NCBI RefSeq assembly: GCF_011927625.1
Contig: NZ_JAATIZ010000003.1
Coordinates: 310,001 to 374,000, forward strand
From: Paenalcaligenes hominis
GTDB lineage: Bacteria; Pseudomonadota; Gammaproteobacteria; Burkholderiales; Burkholderiaceae_B
Length of the DNA stretch: 64,000 nt
Reading direction: 5' to 3'
In this document: positions 56,101 to 64,000 of the stretch, one piece after another
Layout of the letters: each line of letters opens with the position of its first letter
Numbering within the stretch: position 1 is the first letter of the stretch
Made by a program: the position numbers and the translations under genes
The notes under the pieces: generated by a model
Database searches by the model: none
What the model saw: the letters and a program-made list of their open reading frames with translations, nothing else
What the model was told of the DNA's origin: nothing

Positions 56101-57774
56101 ATGAGCGTTCATCCTTTTTTTCATGCGTCGTATTATTTGGCTTCTCATGTTGATTTAGTCGTAGCGGGACTGCATAGCCCAGAGCAATTATGGCAGCACT
56201 ATGTGGACTACGGTGCCCACGAGCAACGTAAACCCAATGCATGGTTTGATGCCGACTATTATCTGCAACACAACCCCGATTTGGTTGCCGCCGGCTTAAC
56301 GGGGCATCAGGCGCTGCAGCATTTTTATAGCTATGGCTTGTATGAAAGCAGTCGCCTCAATACCTTTAGCCGTAGTATCAAGCAGCAAGACTTCACGGCC
56401 AGCGACTACGCTGCCGAGCCCAGCAATGCCGATCTATTAACTGCTTTTGCCATTGATGACCCTACCCAGCTGAGTGCGCTGCAAACCGCTCAGCTATTTG
56501 GGCATTATTTGGCGTGGGGGTTTGCCGAAGGGCGTTTAGGCGCTGGCCCTATTGCAGAGCAGGTGAAAAAAGTGAATGTGTTGCCGTTTGCCAGCGAGGG
56601 CACGGTGTTTGACGACGAGATCCATTGGTCTTATGCCCACATGGGTTTGTGGAACGCGGGTCTAATTAACGGCCTAGGCGGGTGGGATACGTTGGTGTTA
56701 GGCCCCGGCGTCATCACTCACACCCATGAAAACGCGCTACAGGTGACCCATATTGAACAGATCACCATCGAGGGCAGTGTAGAACAAGAGTTCTATCAAT
56801 TGGGGGCATTTATCTACAGTCACACCCCTGTGCAACGCATCAGTCTGCAGCCAGCGGCAGGGCAACAAGGCACTGATTTTCCTGTGCAGTTACGTGTCGA
56901 TGCACAGGCCGTAGCGCAGGCCCATGACACCTTAGTTTTGGACATCACCAACCCTGGTCAACATCAGGGTATTAGCTTCAGTACCCACGGCTACGAGCAG
57001 CTCACAGTGCACCTAGGCGATCAGGTGCAACAACTAGCCGTTTTACAGGTAGATCGTACCCAGGGCGACACCTTTAGTGTGCACTTTAGTGGGGGCAGTG
57101 CGGCAGGGGTAGACGTAGGCTTAATTACCAACCAAGCCTCGCCCACTGTACAGCAGTTAATCATTGATTTTTATGATCTGCAGGGCTTGCTACGCGTAGG
57201 GCAATGGGACGAGCTGCATCATGTGCAATCTGTGCAGGTACAAGGCAGCCATACCGTCGCCAATGACTTTGCAGGGCTGGGGCTAACGCTGACCGCACAG
57301 CACGACCTAACGCTAGTGGGCGGCAAGGCTAACGATGTATTGACGGCGACGGTGGCTCTGGATCGGTTAACAGGTCAGGGTGGGCAGGATATTTTCGACT
57401 TTAGCGTACCGGGTACTGCCACAGTGCGCGTGAGTAACCACCTGGATCAAACTCAAATTCAGGCCATAGACACCATTACCGATTTTAAAAAAGGCGACGG
57501 TTTACGCGTAGAGCAGTTACAGTTGCTCACCCTCAAAACAGGCGAGGAGGCCGCCCTCAGCACCCTCGAGGACTGGGTGGGAATGGCGCGCCACCAAGGG
57601 GATGCGTTCAATTACAACGGCGATGCCTATGTGGTGCTGCGCCCAGCGCAGTCAGCGGATCTCGACCAGTTAGAGCTGGTGAAATTAGCCGGCGTGAACG
57701 TAATGCGTTTCTTTGATGCGCAGGACAATGCGGCGTGGGATGAGTCCTTGCAAGCCTTTACATGGGTAACCTAA
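56101..57774 (+). CDS. RTX/S-layer-like secreted protein, paralogue 2 (divergent, His-rich)
   Basis: The 557-residue protein shares the N-terminal repeat pattern (YYLASHVDLVVAG, HYVDYGAHE, YYLQHNPDLVAAG) and the TITDFKKGD and LVKLAGV blocks with its two neighbours, but the middle is diverged and rich in His and Gln. The RTX-like positions are degenerate (GGKANDVL, GQGGQDIF). The C-terminus ends differently (LQAFTWVT). No cysteine. RBS GGAGG precedes ATG 56101. It may be a minor or differently secreted subunit. Confidence 0.85.
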   Translation: MSVHPFFHASYYLASHVDLVVAGLHSPEQLWQHYVDYGAHEQRKPNAWFDADYYLQHNPDLVAAGLTGHQALQHFYSYGLYESSRLNTFSRSIKQQDFTASDYAAEPSNADLLTAFAIDDPTQLSALQTAQLFGHYLAWGFAEGRLGAGPIAEQVKKVNVLPFASEGTVFDDEIHWSYAHMGLWNAGLINGLGGWDTLVLGPGVITHTHENALQVTHIEQITIEGSVEQEFYQLGAFIYSHTPVQRISLQPAAGQQGTDFPVQLRVDAQAVAQAHDTLVLDITNPGQHQGISFSTHGYEQLTVHLGDQVQQLAVLQVDRTQGDTFSVHFSGGSAAGVDVGLITNQASPTVQQLIIDFYDLQGLLRVGQWDELHHVQSVQVQGSHTVANDFAGLGLTLTAQHDLTLVGGKANDVLTATVALDRLTGQGGQDIFDFSVPGTATVRVSNHLDQTQIQAIDTITDFKKGDGLRVEQLQLLTLKTGEEAALSTLEDWVGMARHQGDAFNYNGDAYVVLRPAQSADLDQLELVKLAGVNVMRFFDAQDNAAWDESLQAFTWVT

Positions 57775-57915
57775 TCCCACTTTTTCCATACGTTTTGCAA
57801 TGGTATTGCAGAATTTTTCTTAATGTCGGAAGTCGTTAGAAGGGGTAAAGCCTTGTAAAAGTGCTCGTCGGCACTCAATGGATTCGCTACGGTGTAAATG
57901 TCTTTCTTTACAAGG

Positions 57916-57949
57916 GTCCTTCTGTCGCTGACGCGCGGGACAGAAGGAC
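57916..57949 (+). promoter_or_regulatory. 5' leader hairpin of slp3
   Basis: An 11-bp perfect stem (57916-57926 with 57939-57949) and a 12-nt loop, ending 34 nt before ATG 57984. No T-tract follows, so it is not a terminator. It may stabilise the mRNA or regulate translation. Confidence 0.7.
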
Positions 57950-57983
57950 TGACATTACCCGTTTTATTGAAGAGGAATGTGAT

Positions 57984-59597
57984 ATGGCTATTAATCCATT
58001 TTTTAATGCTGAGTTATATTTAAGCCGTAACCCTGACTTAATCCGAGCAGGTTTGCATACCGATGAGCAATTATGGGATCACTATGTGCAGTATGGTGCA
58101 TTCGAGAGTACAGCTAGCGATGTCCGTGCACCCAATAGTTGGTTCGATGTGAACTACTACCTCGCTAACTACCCCGATCTAGGTGAAAATGGCGTCACCG
58201 CTGCGACCGCCCTAGACCATTACCGTCATTACGGTGTGAATGAAGGCCGCAGTTTTAACCCTAACCCTATGTTGGCTCCCGATAACTTTGATGCGGATGG
58301 TTATGCTGCAGCGAATAAGGATTTACGTGAAGCCTTTGGCATCGAAGAAGACAGCGAGCTAACCGACCAACAAAAATCGGATCTGCTTGCTCACTTTTTA
58401 GCCTACGGCTACAAAGAAGACCGCCCCGGTGTGAACGAGAACTTTGCTGACCACGTGTTGGCGGATAATGCCGTTGATGTGGATGCTTACTTTGCCGATA
58501 ACGCGAACGCCAAAGCCGTGCAAGGCACAATTGGTGATGACTCCTTTACCGTTAATGGCGATGTGGCAGGTAAAACCATTGATGGCCTAGGTGGCGATGA
58601 TACCGTACACCTACACAAGGACGCTACCACGGGCACCGTAGAGGGTGATGACGCACTACACCTACGTAATGTGGAAAACGTCATGGTACATGGCGAGGCA
58701 GAAATTCATTCCGAGCAACTGCTTGATATTGAGCTAGCCAAAGGCGCAACCCGCCTAAACGTTGACTTTGCTGCCGATGCGGTAGCCGGTAGCGACGATG
58801 AGCTAGACGTTAAGGTGGCAGCTAACGAGGCTGCGCTTACCGTTAACGGCATTGAAAATCTCGACATTACTGCAACAGGGGCTGTCTCGGCGCTGACGGT
58901 AACAGCGAACGAGGCACGGGGGCAGACCATGGAGGTCGAGCTAGAGGGCGGCAGTAAAGATGGCTTTGCTTTCACCTTTGAAACAGCGGGTTCCGCCGCA
59001 TTGACCGAGCTAACGATTGACGGTTCTGGCTTGAACGGCGCACTGGACTTAAGCTTTGGCGGCGACCAAGAAGTGCTAAATGTGAAAAACCTCGTGGTAA
59101 AAGGTAGCTCTACTGCTGCTGAGCAGGATTTTACTGGTCTAGCTGCCGCAGTGACAGGCACGGCTGCGAATGGTTTTGCGGTCACTGTCGAAGGGGGCGA
59201 GGGGAACGATACCTTTGCAGCGTCCACAGCCATTGACCACTTCACCGGTGGTAAGGGTGAAAACACCTTTACGTTTAGCGCAGGTAATTCGGCTGTTCAG
59301 GTCAGCAATGGCAAAGTACAAGCCATGGATACCATCACTGACTTTGGTGCCAAAGACACCCTAGAGGGCGTGGCTGGTTTAAACATTGTGACCGAGACCG
59401 GCACTACGCCTGAGGGCATTACCCTCGAGGAGCTAGCCACTACTCTAGATACAGGTAGCGTCTTTGACTTTAATGATGACACCTATGTTCTAGTAAATGG
59501 CGATGCCGATCTAGCGAACGTAGAGTTGGTGAAGCTTGCTGGTGTAGATGTAGAGAAACTGCAAGTCGGTGAGAATGGCGAGCTTGCCTTTGCCTAA
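57984..59597 (+). CDS. RTX/S-layer-like secreted protein, paralogue 3
   Basis: The 537-residue protein closely follows paralogue 1: same N-terminal repeats (YLSRNPDLIRAG, YYLANYPDLGENG, GYAAANKDLREAFG), RTX-like elements GLGGDDTV, GGEGNDTF and GGKGENTF, TITDFGAKD and C-terminal LVKLAGVDVEKL...FA. It is strongly acidic and lacks cysteine. RBS AGAGGA precedes ATG 57984; an upstream extension of 41 codons is not supported. It is the more conserved partner of paralogue 1. Confidence 0.88.
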   Translation: MAINPFFNAELYLSRNPDLIRAGLHTDEQLWDHYVQYGAFESTASDVRAPNSWFDVNYYLANYPDLGENGVTAATALDHYRHYGVNEGRSFNPNPMLAPDNFDADGYAAANKDLREAFGIEEDSELTDQQKSDLLAHFLAYGYKEDRPGVNENFADHVLADNAVDVDAYFADNANAKAVQGTIGDDSFTVNGDVAGKTIDGLGGDDTVHLHKDATTGTVEGDDALHLRNVENVMVHGEAEIHSEQLLDIELAKGATRLNVDFAADAVAGSDDELDVKVAANEAALTVNGIENLDITATGAVSALTVTANEARGQTMEVELEGGSKDGFAFTFETAGSAALTELTIDGSGLNGALDLSFGGDQEVLNVKNLVVKGSSTAAEQDFTGLAAAVTGTAANGFAVTVEGGEGNDTFAASTAIDHFTGGKGENTFTFSAGNSAVQVSNGKVQAMDTITDFGAKDTLEGVAGLNIVTETGTTPEGITLEELATTLDTGSVFDFNDDTYVLVNGDADLANVELVKLAGVDVEKLQVGENGELAFA

Positions 59598-59616
59598 TTG
59601 GCGGTTTTTTTAGCCT

Positions 59617-59652
59617 CAGAAACCCACTGCTACAGTGGGTTTCTGTGTTTTT
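59617..59652 (+). terminator. terminator of slp3
   Basis: A 13-bp perfect stem (59617-59629 with 59633-59645), 3-nt loop and T-rich tail. It ends the slp3 message before the SapC gene. Confidence 0.93.
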
Positions 59653-59774
59653 AGCGCACCCATAACAGCAGGAAAAACCGGCTAAAACTTTGCCGTAATT
59701 TGCTGCTTTCCCAGCTACGCATTTAGCGTTACTCTTATAGACAGTTCACTTGATTCATTTTTAAAGGTCTTCGC

Positions 59775-60572
59775 ATGTCATCTGCTATTTTTCCAGTCAG
59801 TATTTCACGTCATCAGTCCTTAGCCTGGGGCAATTTTAGCTCGTATGAGTTCGCCGCAGCAGACACGGTATGTCCGGTAGTGATGGCCGAAATGGCAAAA
59901 GCGGCTTGCGAGTTACCCCTAGCATTTATTGCCCGCGACGACGGCTTTATGCCCGTGGCAGTGTTGGGCTTAACCGCTGACAAAAATGCCTTTGTGGGCG
60001 CCAACGGCCTGTGGGAAGGCTCCTATGTGCCTGCACAATACCGTGGCTATCCTTTTTTAATTGCTCGCTCCGCCGAAGGCGAGCAGTTGTTCTGTGTAGA
60101 CGAACAAAGCGGCTTGGTGGGCGCTCAGCTGGATCAAGCTTTTTTTGATCAAGACAACAACCTCAGCCCCGAGCTGCAACGCATTTTCGATTTTTGGGCC
60201 CGCCTAGAGGCCGATCGAATTCAAACTCTACGCTTAACCGCCGTCCTACAGCAATACGAGTTAATCGAGCCGTGGGAAATTACGGTGGAAAACGAGGAAG
60301 GCGGCAGCTACCAATTAACAGGTTTATACCGCATTAATGAAACGCGCTTAAACGAGCTGTCCGACGAGCTCTTTGCCCAAGTCCGTGCGCAGGGTGCCTT
60401 GCCAATGATTTACTGCCAATTGTTTTCTATGCAGCATCTACAGTCCGTGGCTCGAAAAGCCGCACAGCGTCTAAGCGAGGGCGAGTCTCAAGTCAGCCTA
60501 ACCGATGCCAAAGGCGAGCTAGATTTAGAGTTTCTAAATCAAGATAGCACCATTAATTTTGGTGGGCTCTAA
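59775..60572 (+). CDS. SapC-family protein
   Basis: The 265-residue protein matches the SapC family pattern (PVSISRHQSLAW, PLAFIARDDGFMPVAVLGL, NAFVGANGLWEGSYVPAQYRGYPFLI given at positions 75-100). SapC is encoded with the S-layer secretion genes in Campylobacter fetus and occurs near other type-I-secreted S-layer genes; its role is not well defined. There is no signal peptide. It supports the S-layer reading of slp1-3. Confidence 0.87.
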   Translation: MSSAIFPVSISRHQSLAWGNFSSYEFAAADTVCPVVMAEMAKAACELPLAFIARDDGFMPVAVLGLTADKNAFVGANGLWEGSYVPAQYRGYPFLIARSAEGEQLFCVDEQSGLVGAQLDQAFFDQDNNLSPELQRIFDFWARLEADRIQTLRLTAVLQQYELIEPWEITVENEEGGSYQLTGLYRINETRLNELSDELFAQVRAQGALPMIYCQLFSMQHLQSVARKAAQRLSEGESQVSLTDAKGELDLEFLNQDSTINFGGL

Positions 60573-60575
60573 GTT

Positions 60576-60610
60576 AAAAGAATGGGTTTATTTTTAAACC
60601 CATTCTTTTT
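60576..60610 (+). terminator. terminator of the SapC gene
   Basis: A 15-bp perfect stem (60576-60590 with 60595-60609), 4-nt loop and a T-run. The following gene (60650) must therefore have its own promoter or depend on read-through. Confidence 0.9.
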
Positions 60611-60649
60611 ATGCGCATTTTGCTTTTTTAGTTTATGTTTGGATCCGTT

Positions 60650-61300
60650 ATGAGTTCTAGTTATCCGTTAAGCCATCAAATTTCCATTGCATTTAGCGAG
60701 CTAGAGGATCGGCTCGTGATTCGATCCCAAAACACCAATGGGCAAATGGTGTGGTTGTTGCTAACTCGGCGCATGACCTTGGTTTTATTAAAACAACTTT
60801 TAGAGCAGTTGCATCGCATCAGCCATTTAGAACAAACCCCAGCGCAATATTGGCTTGAGACTCTACAGATGGATCACAGTCAAGCCATGCAAGCTAAACG
60901 CGAGACCGATGAAAAAGCCTTAGCGTACAGTGGCCCTTTACCCGCCAAATCAACGCTGAATCCCAGCCAGAAACCTCCTCAAGACCCGGCTAAGGCGGCC
61001 ACGCCTAGTGCGACGTCTGGACAACGTCAATTGTTTTTAGCCAGTCATTTACAGTTAGAAAAATACCCAAAATACGTATTGTTGGCCTTTAAGGGGCTTG
61101 CCATGCCCCAAGCCATGGTCACCCCCAGCCGTCATGTGCCGGTGTTTGCATTACGTTTAGATCGCGATCATTTACACCAGTTAATTCGATTGCTTATTGC
61201 CAAAGCACAAGAGGCACATTGGCATTTGCCCGTGGAAATTCCGTGGCTCAAAGCGCCCGAAGCACAAGAAACCAGCTTAGCGTTACAGTTATTGCATTAA
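60650..61300 (+). CDS. unrecognised protein between SapC and acyltransferase genes
   Basis: I do not recognise this protein of 216 residues (from ATG 60650). It has no signal peptide or TM segment. The N-terminal ~80 residues look folded and end in a helix rich in Leu (TLVLLKQLLEQLHRISHLEQ). A proline/alanine/serine-rich linker runs from about 100 to 140, and a second folded part (about 140-216) follows. An ATG at 60635 would add five residues. Position suggests a link to the surface protein system. Confidence 0.72.
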   Translation: MSSSYPLSHQISIAFSELEDRLVIRSQNTNGQMVWLLLTRRMTLVLLKQLLEQLHRISHLEQTPAQYWLETLQMDHSQAMQAKRETDEKALAYSGPLPAKSTLNPSQKPPQDPAKAATPSATSGQRQLFLASHLQLEKYPKYVLLAFKGLAMPQAMVTPSRHVPVFALRLDRDHLHQLIRLLIAKAQEAHWHLPVEIPWLKAPEAQETSLALQLLH

Positions 61301-61391
61301 TACGACAGCATTCAAAAAGCATGGATTCGAGTTTGAGTGAGGTATAGTATTGCTTTGCTTTGTTCTGTCACTACTTTGAGCTGAGAAAACG

Positions 61392-63380
61392 TTGAGTGTA
61401 AAGCTATCTCCCACTGGCAAAACGCATCCTAAATACCGGCCAGACATTGATGGTTTACGAACTATCGCGGTTGTAAGTGTTTTAATTTTCCACGGCTTTC
61501 CCGAATTCCTTCCTGGGGGGTTTGTGGGGGTAGATATTTTCTTTGTCATTAGTGGTTTTTTAATCAGCTCGATTATTATTCGCAGCCTACAGCTTGGGCA
61601 ATTTAGTATTTGGCATTTTTACGAACGCCGTATTCGTCGTTTATTTCCCGTCTTACTCGTTGTATTGGTATTTAGCTTGGGTTTAGGGTGGTTGGTGCTG
61701 TCCCCCCTAGAGCTGCAATCGTTAGCAAAGCACACCGTTGGGGGCGCGGCATTTGTTTCTAATCTTTTATTAGCCGCAGACAGCGGGTATTTTAGTGATG
61801 TGAGCGATACCAACCCGCTTTTGCATTTATGGTCATTAGGCATAGAGGAACAATTTTATTTGCTTTGGCCATTGGTGCTTTGGTTTTTTTATTGGCGTAA
61901 ATGGCCATTATGGTTAGCCATTATTCTTTGTATTAGCACTTCGTTTGCTTATAGTCATTATCTGACTTTAGGCAATCTTAAACTCGCTTTTTATAATCCC
62001 TTTTCACGTTTCTGGGAAATGTTAGCCGGTGCTGCTTTAGCCTGGTGGTCTATTAAGAAAACGCAAAATCAATTATCAACAGCTGCTGCAACGCATTGGC
62101 GTCATCAGGTGCTGTCCTTTGCCGGTCTTGTTTTTTTTCTTATTGCCTTAGCTAATTTAAATCCACAAAGTGTGTTTCCCGGATGGCGAGCTATTTGGCC
62201 TGTGCTTTCTGCTATGTGTTTTATTGCAGCGGGTCCGTATGCTTTTTTTAACCGCTATGTGTTATCTAGACCGTTGATGGTTTGGATTGGGTTAATTAGT
62301 TATCCCTTGTATTTGTGGCACTGGCCCCTGTTAGCGTATTTTCATAATTTCAGCTATTTAGTCGAGGCCCATTGGCATCCATTATTTATTAGCGGGTTGT
62401 TAGGGTTAAGCGTCGTTCTGGCATGGCTCTCTTATCGTTTTGTAGAGGAGCCTTTGCGCGGGGGTCACTCTGGCCGCCTCAAGTTAATCGCTTTGTGCGG
62501 CGCAATGATTGCCATCGCGGTAGTGGCCAGCGGTATTTGGTTAGCCAAAGGCATGCCAAAGCGCTTTGCGCCCGAGGTACGTGATGTAGTGTCTATGGAC
62601 TTGCGCACTCCCGAATGGTTAAGCTCATTGCGCGAGGGTCAATGCCATAATATGGTCTATCGCGATCCTCAACTGAATGCTGAGCAATGTTTAACTGATG
62701 TCTCTGCGAGTGTGGTGTTGTGGGGGGACTCACAAGCTGCCTCGCTTTATCAGGCTTTGCAAGAGTGGGGGCAAACGCAGGGTGTACAAATCGGTCAATT
62801 AACCGTAGATGCGACTGCTCCGTATTTCAATGCGGATCGCAAAAATAATATGGGTTGGGATTACAACAGTATATCTGAGCGGGCATTAGAGCAGCTCAGG
62901 CAGCGACCGCCAGCAATACTGATGTTGCATGCGTTTTGGGTAGCTCATAGTGGGACGCCCGAGGTCATGCAGCAGCAGCTGCAGACTACCATAGAAAAAA
63001 TTCGCCATGATTTACCCAAAACAGAGATTGTTATCCTCGGTCCGGTGCCCAATTGGAAAAAACCTACGGGCCAAAATACCTTTAATTATTTTGCGCTTCG
63101 GGGCAGTGTAGTCCCCCCGTTTACAAGTTTTGGCTTATTAAGCAGCGCGCAGTTTTTTGATGGGCGTATTCGAGATCATTGGAAAGAACAACCACGCGTG
63201 CATTACATTTCTGCTACCGACTACCTTTGTGATACAGAACAGGGTTGTTTGATCCGCTTGCCCGATCAAAACTTTAAGCCAGATGCCATGGCCTATGTGG
63301 ATGATTCTCATCTATCTACGGCAGCGGCACGGTTTTTAGTACAAAAAATAGCGCCTCAGTTAGAAGCGCTGTTGCCTTAG
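61392..63380 (+). CDS. OafA/YrhL-type acyltransferase with SGNH domain
   Basis: The 662-residue membrane enzyme has an N-terminal AT3 domain with about ten TM segments (YRPDIDGLRTIAVVSVLIFH with its catalytic His, GGFVGVDIFFVISGFLI) and a periplasmic SGNH hydrolase-like domain from about residue 420 (VVLWGDSQAASL for the Ser, DDSHLSTAAARF for the Asp/His). Such enzymes O-acetylate surface glycans. The start is TTG at 61392. The nearby glycan operon makes a glycan target likely. Confidence 0.92.
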   Translation: MSVKLSPTGKTHPKYRPDIDGLRTIAVVSVLIFHGFPEFLPGGFVGVDIFFVISGFLISSIIIRSLQLGQFSIWHFYERRIRRLFPVLLVVLVFSLGLGWLVLSPLELQSLAKHTVGGAAFVSNLLLAADSGYFSDVSDTNPLLHLWSLGIEEQFYLLWPLVLWFFYWRKWPLWLAIILCISTSFAYSHYLTLGNLKLAFYNPFSRFWEMLAGAALAWWSIKKTQNQLSTAAATHWRHQVLSFAGLVFFLIALANLNPQSVFPGWRAIWPVLSAMCFIAAGPYAFFNRYVLSRPLMVWIGLISYPLYLWHWPLLAYFHNFSYLVEAHWHPLFISGLLGLSVVLAWLSYRFVEEPLRGGHSGRLKLIALCGAMIAIAVVASGIWLAKGMPKRFAPEVRDVVSMDLRTPEWLSSLREGQCHNMVYRDPQLNAEQCLTDVSASVVLWGDSQAASLYQALQEWGQTQGVQIGQLTVDATAPYFNADRKNNMGWDYNSISERALEQLRQRPPAILMLHAFWVAHSGTPEVMQQQLQTTIEKIRHDLPKTEIVILGPVPNWKKPTGQNTFNYFALRGSVVPPFTSFGLLSSAQFFDGRIRDHWKEQPRVHYISATDYLCDTEQGCLIRLPDQNFKPDAMAYVDDSHLSTAAARFLVQKIAPQLEALLP

Positions 63381-63414
63381 TTTAAACACCAAAGGCATGG
63401 TGCTTTAGGTGGGC

Positions 63415-63942
63415 TTAATCGCTTAGTTTCACCAAGCCTGTCTTAAATGCCTGCCCGCGTTCAATATATGTTTGCGCGTTTTTTTGCATCGCGGCCAGGT
63501 CGTCCTCAGTCAAGGTGCGCACCGCCTTTGCTGGGCTACCTAAAATCAGAGAGCGGGGCGGGAATACTTTGTTTTCTGTGACTAAAGCACCCGCACCCAC
63601 AAGGGACTCAGCCCCAATCACGGCACCATTTAGTACTACCGCTTGGATTCCAATTAAGCAGTTGTCCTCGATCGTACAACCATGCAGCATGGCTTGGTGT
63701 CCAATGGTGACATTTTTACCGACGGTTAAGGGGTAGCCTGGGTCGGTATGAAAGACGGCGCCCTCTTGGGCATTGCTGCCGTCGCCTAAAACGATGGGCT
63801 CGTTATCACCGCGCAATATTGCACCAGGCCAAACACTGGTGTGTTGCCCTAGGTGTACGTCGCCAATGACTACGGCTTCGGGGGCCACGTAGGCGGAATC
63901 AGCGATGGTAGGTTTTTTATTTTGAAATTGATAAATAGTCAT
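63415..63942 (-). CDS. gamma-class carbonic anhydrase-like hexapeptide protein
   Basis: The 175-residue protein has left-handed beta-helix hexapeptide repeats and the gamma-CA/YrdA pattern (VWPGAILRGDNEPI, GAVFHTDPGYP, GHQAMLHGC with metal-binding histidines). GGAGG precedes the ATG at ideal spacing. It converges with the acyltransferase gene and is otherwise unlinked. Catalytic activity of this subgroup is often weak or unproven. Confidence 0.93.
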   Translation of the reverse strand: MTIYQFQNKKPTIADSAYVAPEAVVIGDVHLGQHTSVWPGAILRGDNEPIVLGDGSNAQEGAVFHTDPGYPLTVGKNVTIGHQAMLHGCTIEDNCLIGIQAVVLNGAVIGAESLVGAGALVTENKVFPPRSLILGSPAKAVRTLTEDDLAAMQKNAQTYIERGQAFKTGLVKLSD

Positions 63943-64000
63943 TGTTCCTCCTTCATAAGATCAATCCATCATACCGCGTATTGAAAACGGCACGAAGTCT

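Noticed and set aside
58706-59266. Long open frame on the minus strand opposite slp3
   Set aside because: Same kind of antisense shadow, mirrored from codon bias in slp3.
54307-59597. Haemolysin/RTX toxin call
   Set aside because: RTX-like elements are few and there is no toxin-like hydrophobic domain or HlyC acyltransferase; the S-layer reading explains repeats and SapC better.
1-64000. tRNA, rRNA or CRISPR arrays
   Set aside because: No cloverleaf-like, rRNA or regularly spaced repeat pattern seen by eye in any intergenic stretch.

Overview
The window looks like chromosomal DNA of a Gram-negative betaproteobacterium, most likely Burkholderiales and probably Alcaligenaceae. The evidence is waaC/waaA lipopolysaccharide-core genes, def-fmt, dprA, HMG-CoA lyase, a TRAP uptake operon and many LysR/IclR-controlled catabolic genes, at a moderate GC content. 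The genus is inference. I found no rRNA, tRNA, CRISPR array, insertion sequence or phage gene.

Layout. (1) 1-2000: an amino-acid ABC importer (ATPase, binding protein, start of a permease cut by the window edge), then gdhA behind a strong terminator. (2) 3800-9600: housekeeping and small-metabolism genes (YggS, a membrane protein, HMG-CoA lyase, DprA, Def, Fmt, an EamA exporter). (3) 9600-15800: a TRAP transporter, DUF2848 protein and amidase in one operon, with a LysR gene upstream. (4) 15950-18580: waaC-waaA and a cold-shock protein. (5) 18810-33740: a 13-gene, 12-kb catabolic operon with divergent IclR and convergent LysR regulators, then a maleate isomerase. The operon encodes a three-component Rieske oxygenase (ferredoxin, alpha-only oxygenase, FAD reductase), a small recombinase-HTH-like protein, two SDRs, an extradiol dioxygenase, MFS permease, cupin, alpha/beta hydrolase, aspartate-dehydrogenase-like protein, ALDH and a TPP enzyme. 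Its substrate cannot be named from sequence.

(6) 33830-63400: a cell-surface region. It has dTDP-rhamnose genes (rmlB apart from rmlDAC), a WcaJ-like priming transferase, at least five glycosyltransferases, a Wzm/Wzt polysaccharide exporter with a methyltransferase, and a complete type I secretion operon (ABC, HlyD, TolC) placed between rmlB and rmlC. A second TolC-like gene lies nearby. Three tandem paralogous cysteine-free acidic RTX/S-layer-like proteins follow, then a SapC-family gene, an unknown gene and an acyltransferase with a SGNH domain. T1SS plus SapC plus large RTX-type proteins plus polysaccharide export resembles known type-I-secreted, LPS-anchored S-layers (Caulobacter RsaA, Campylobacter fetus Sap). 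I infer an S-layer or S-layer-like surface coat with up to three alternative or co-assembled subunits.

The two most interesting systems are the Rieske-centred operon with its non-canonical members, and the three-paralogue S-layer/T1SS/polysaccharide locus.
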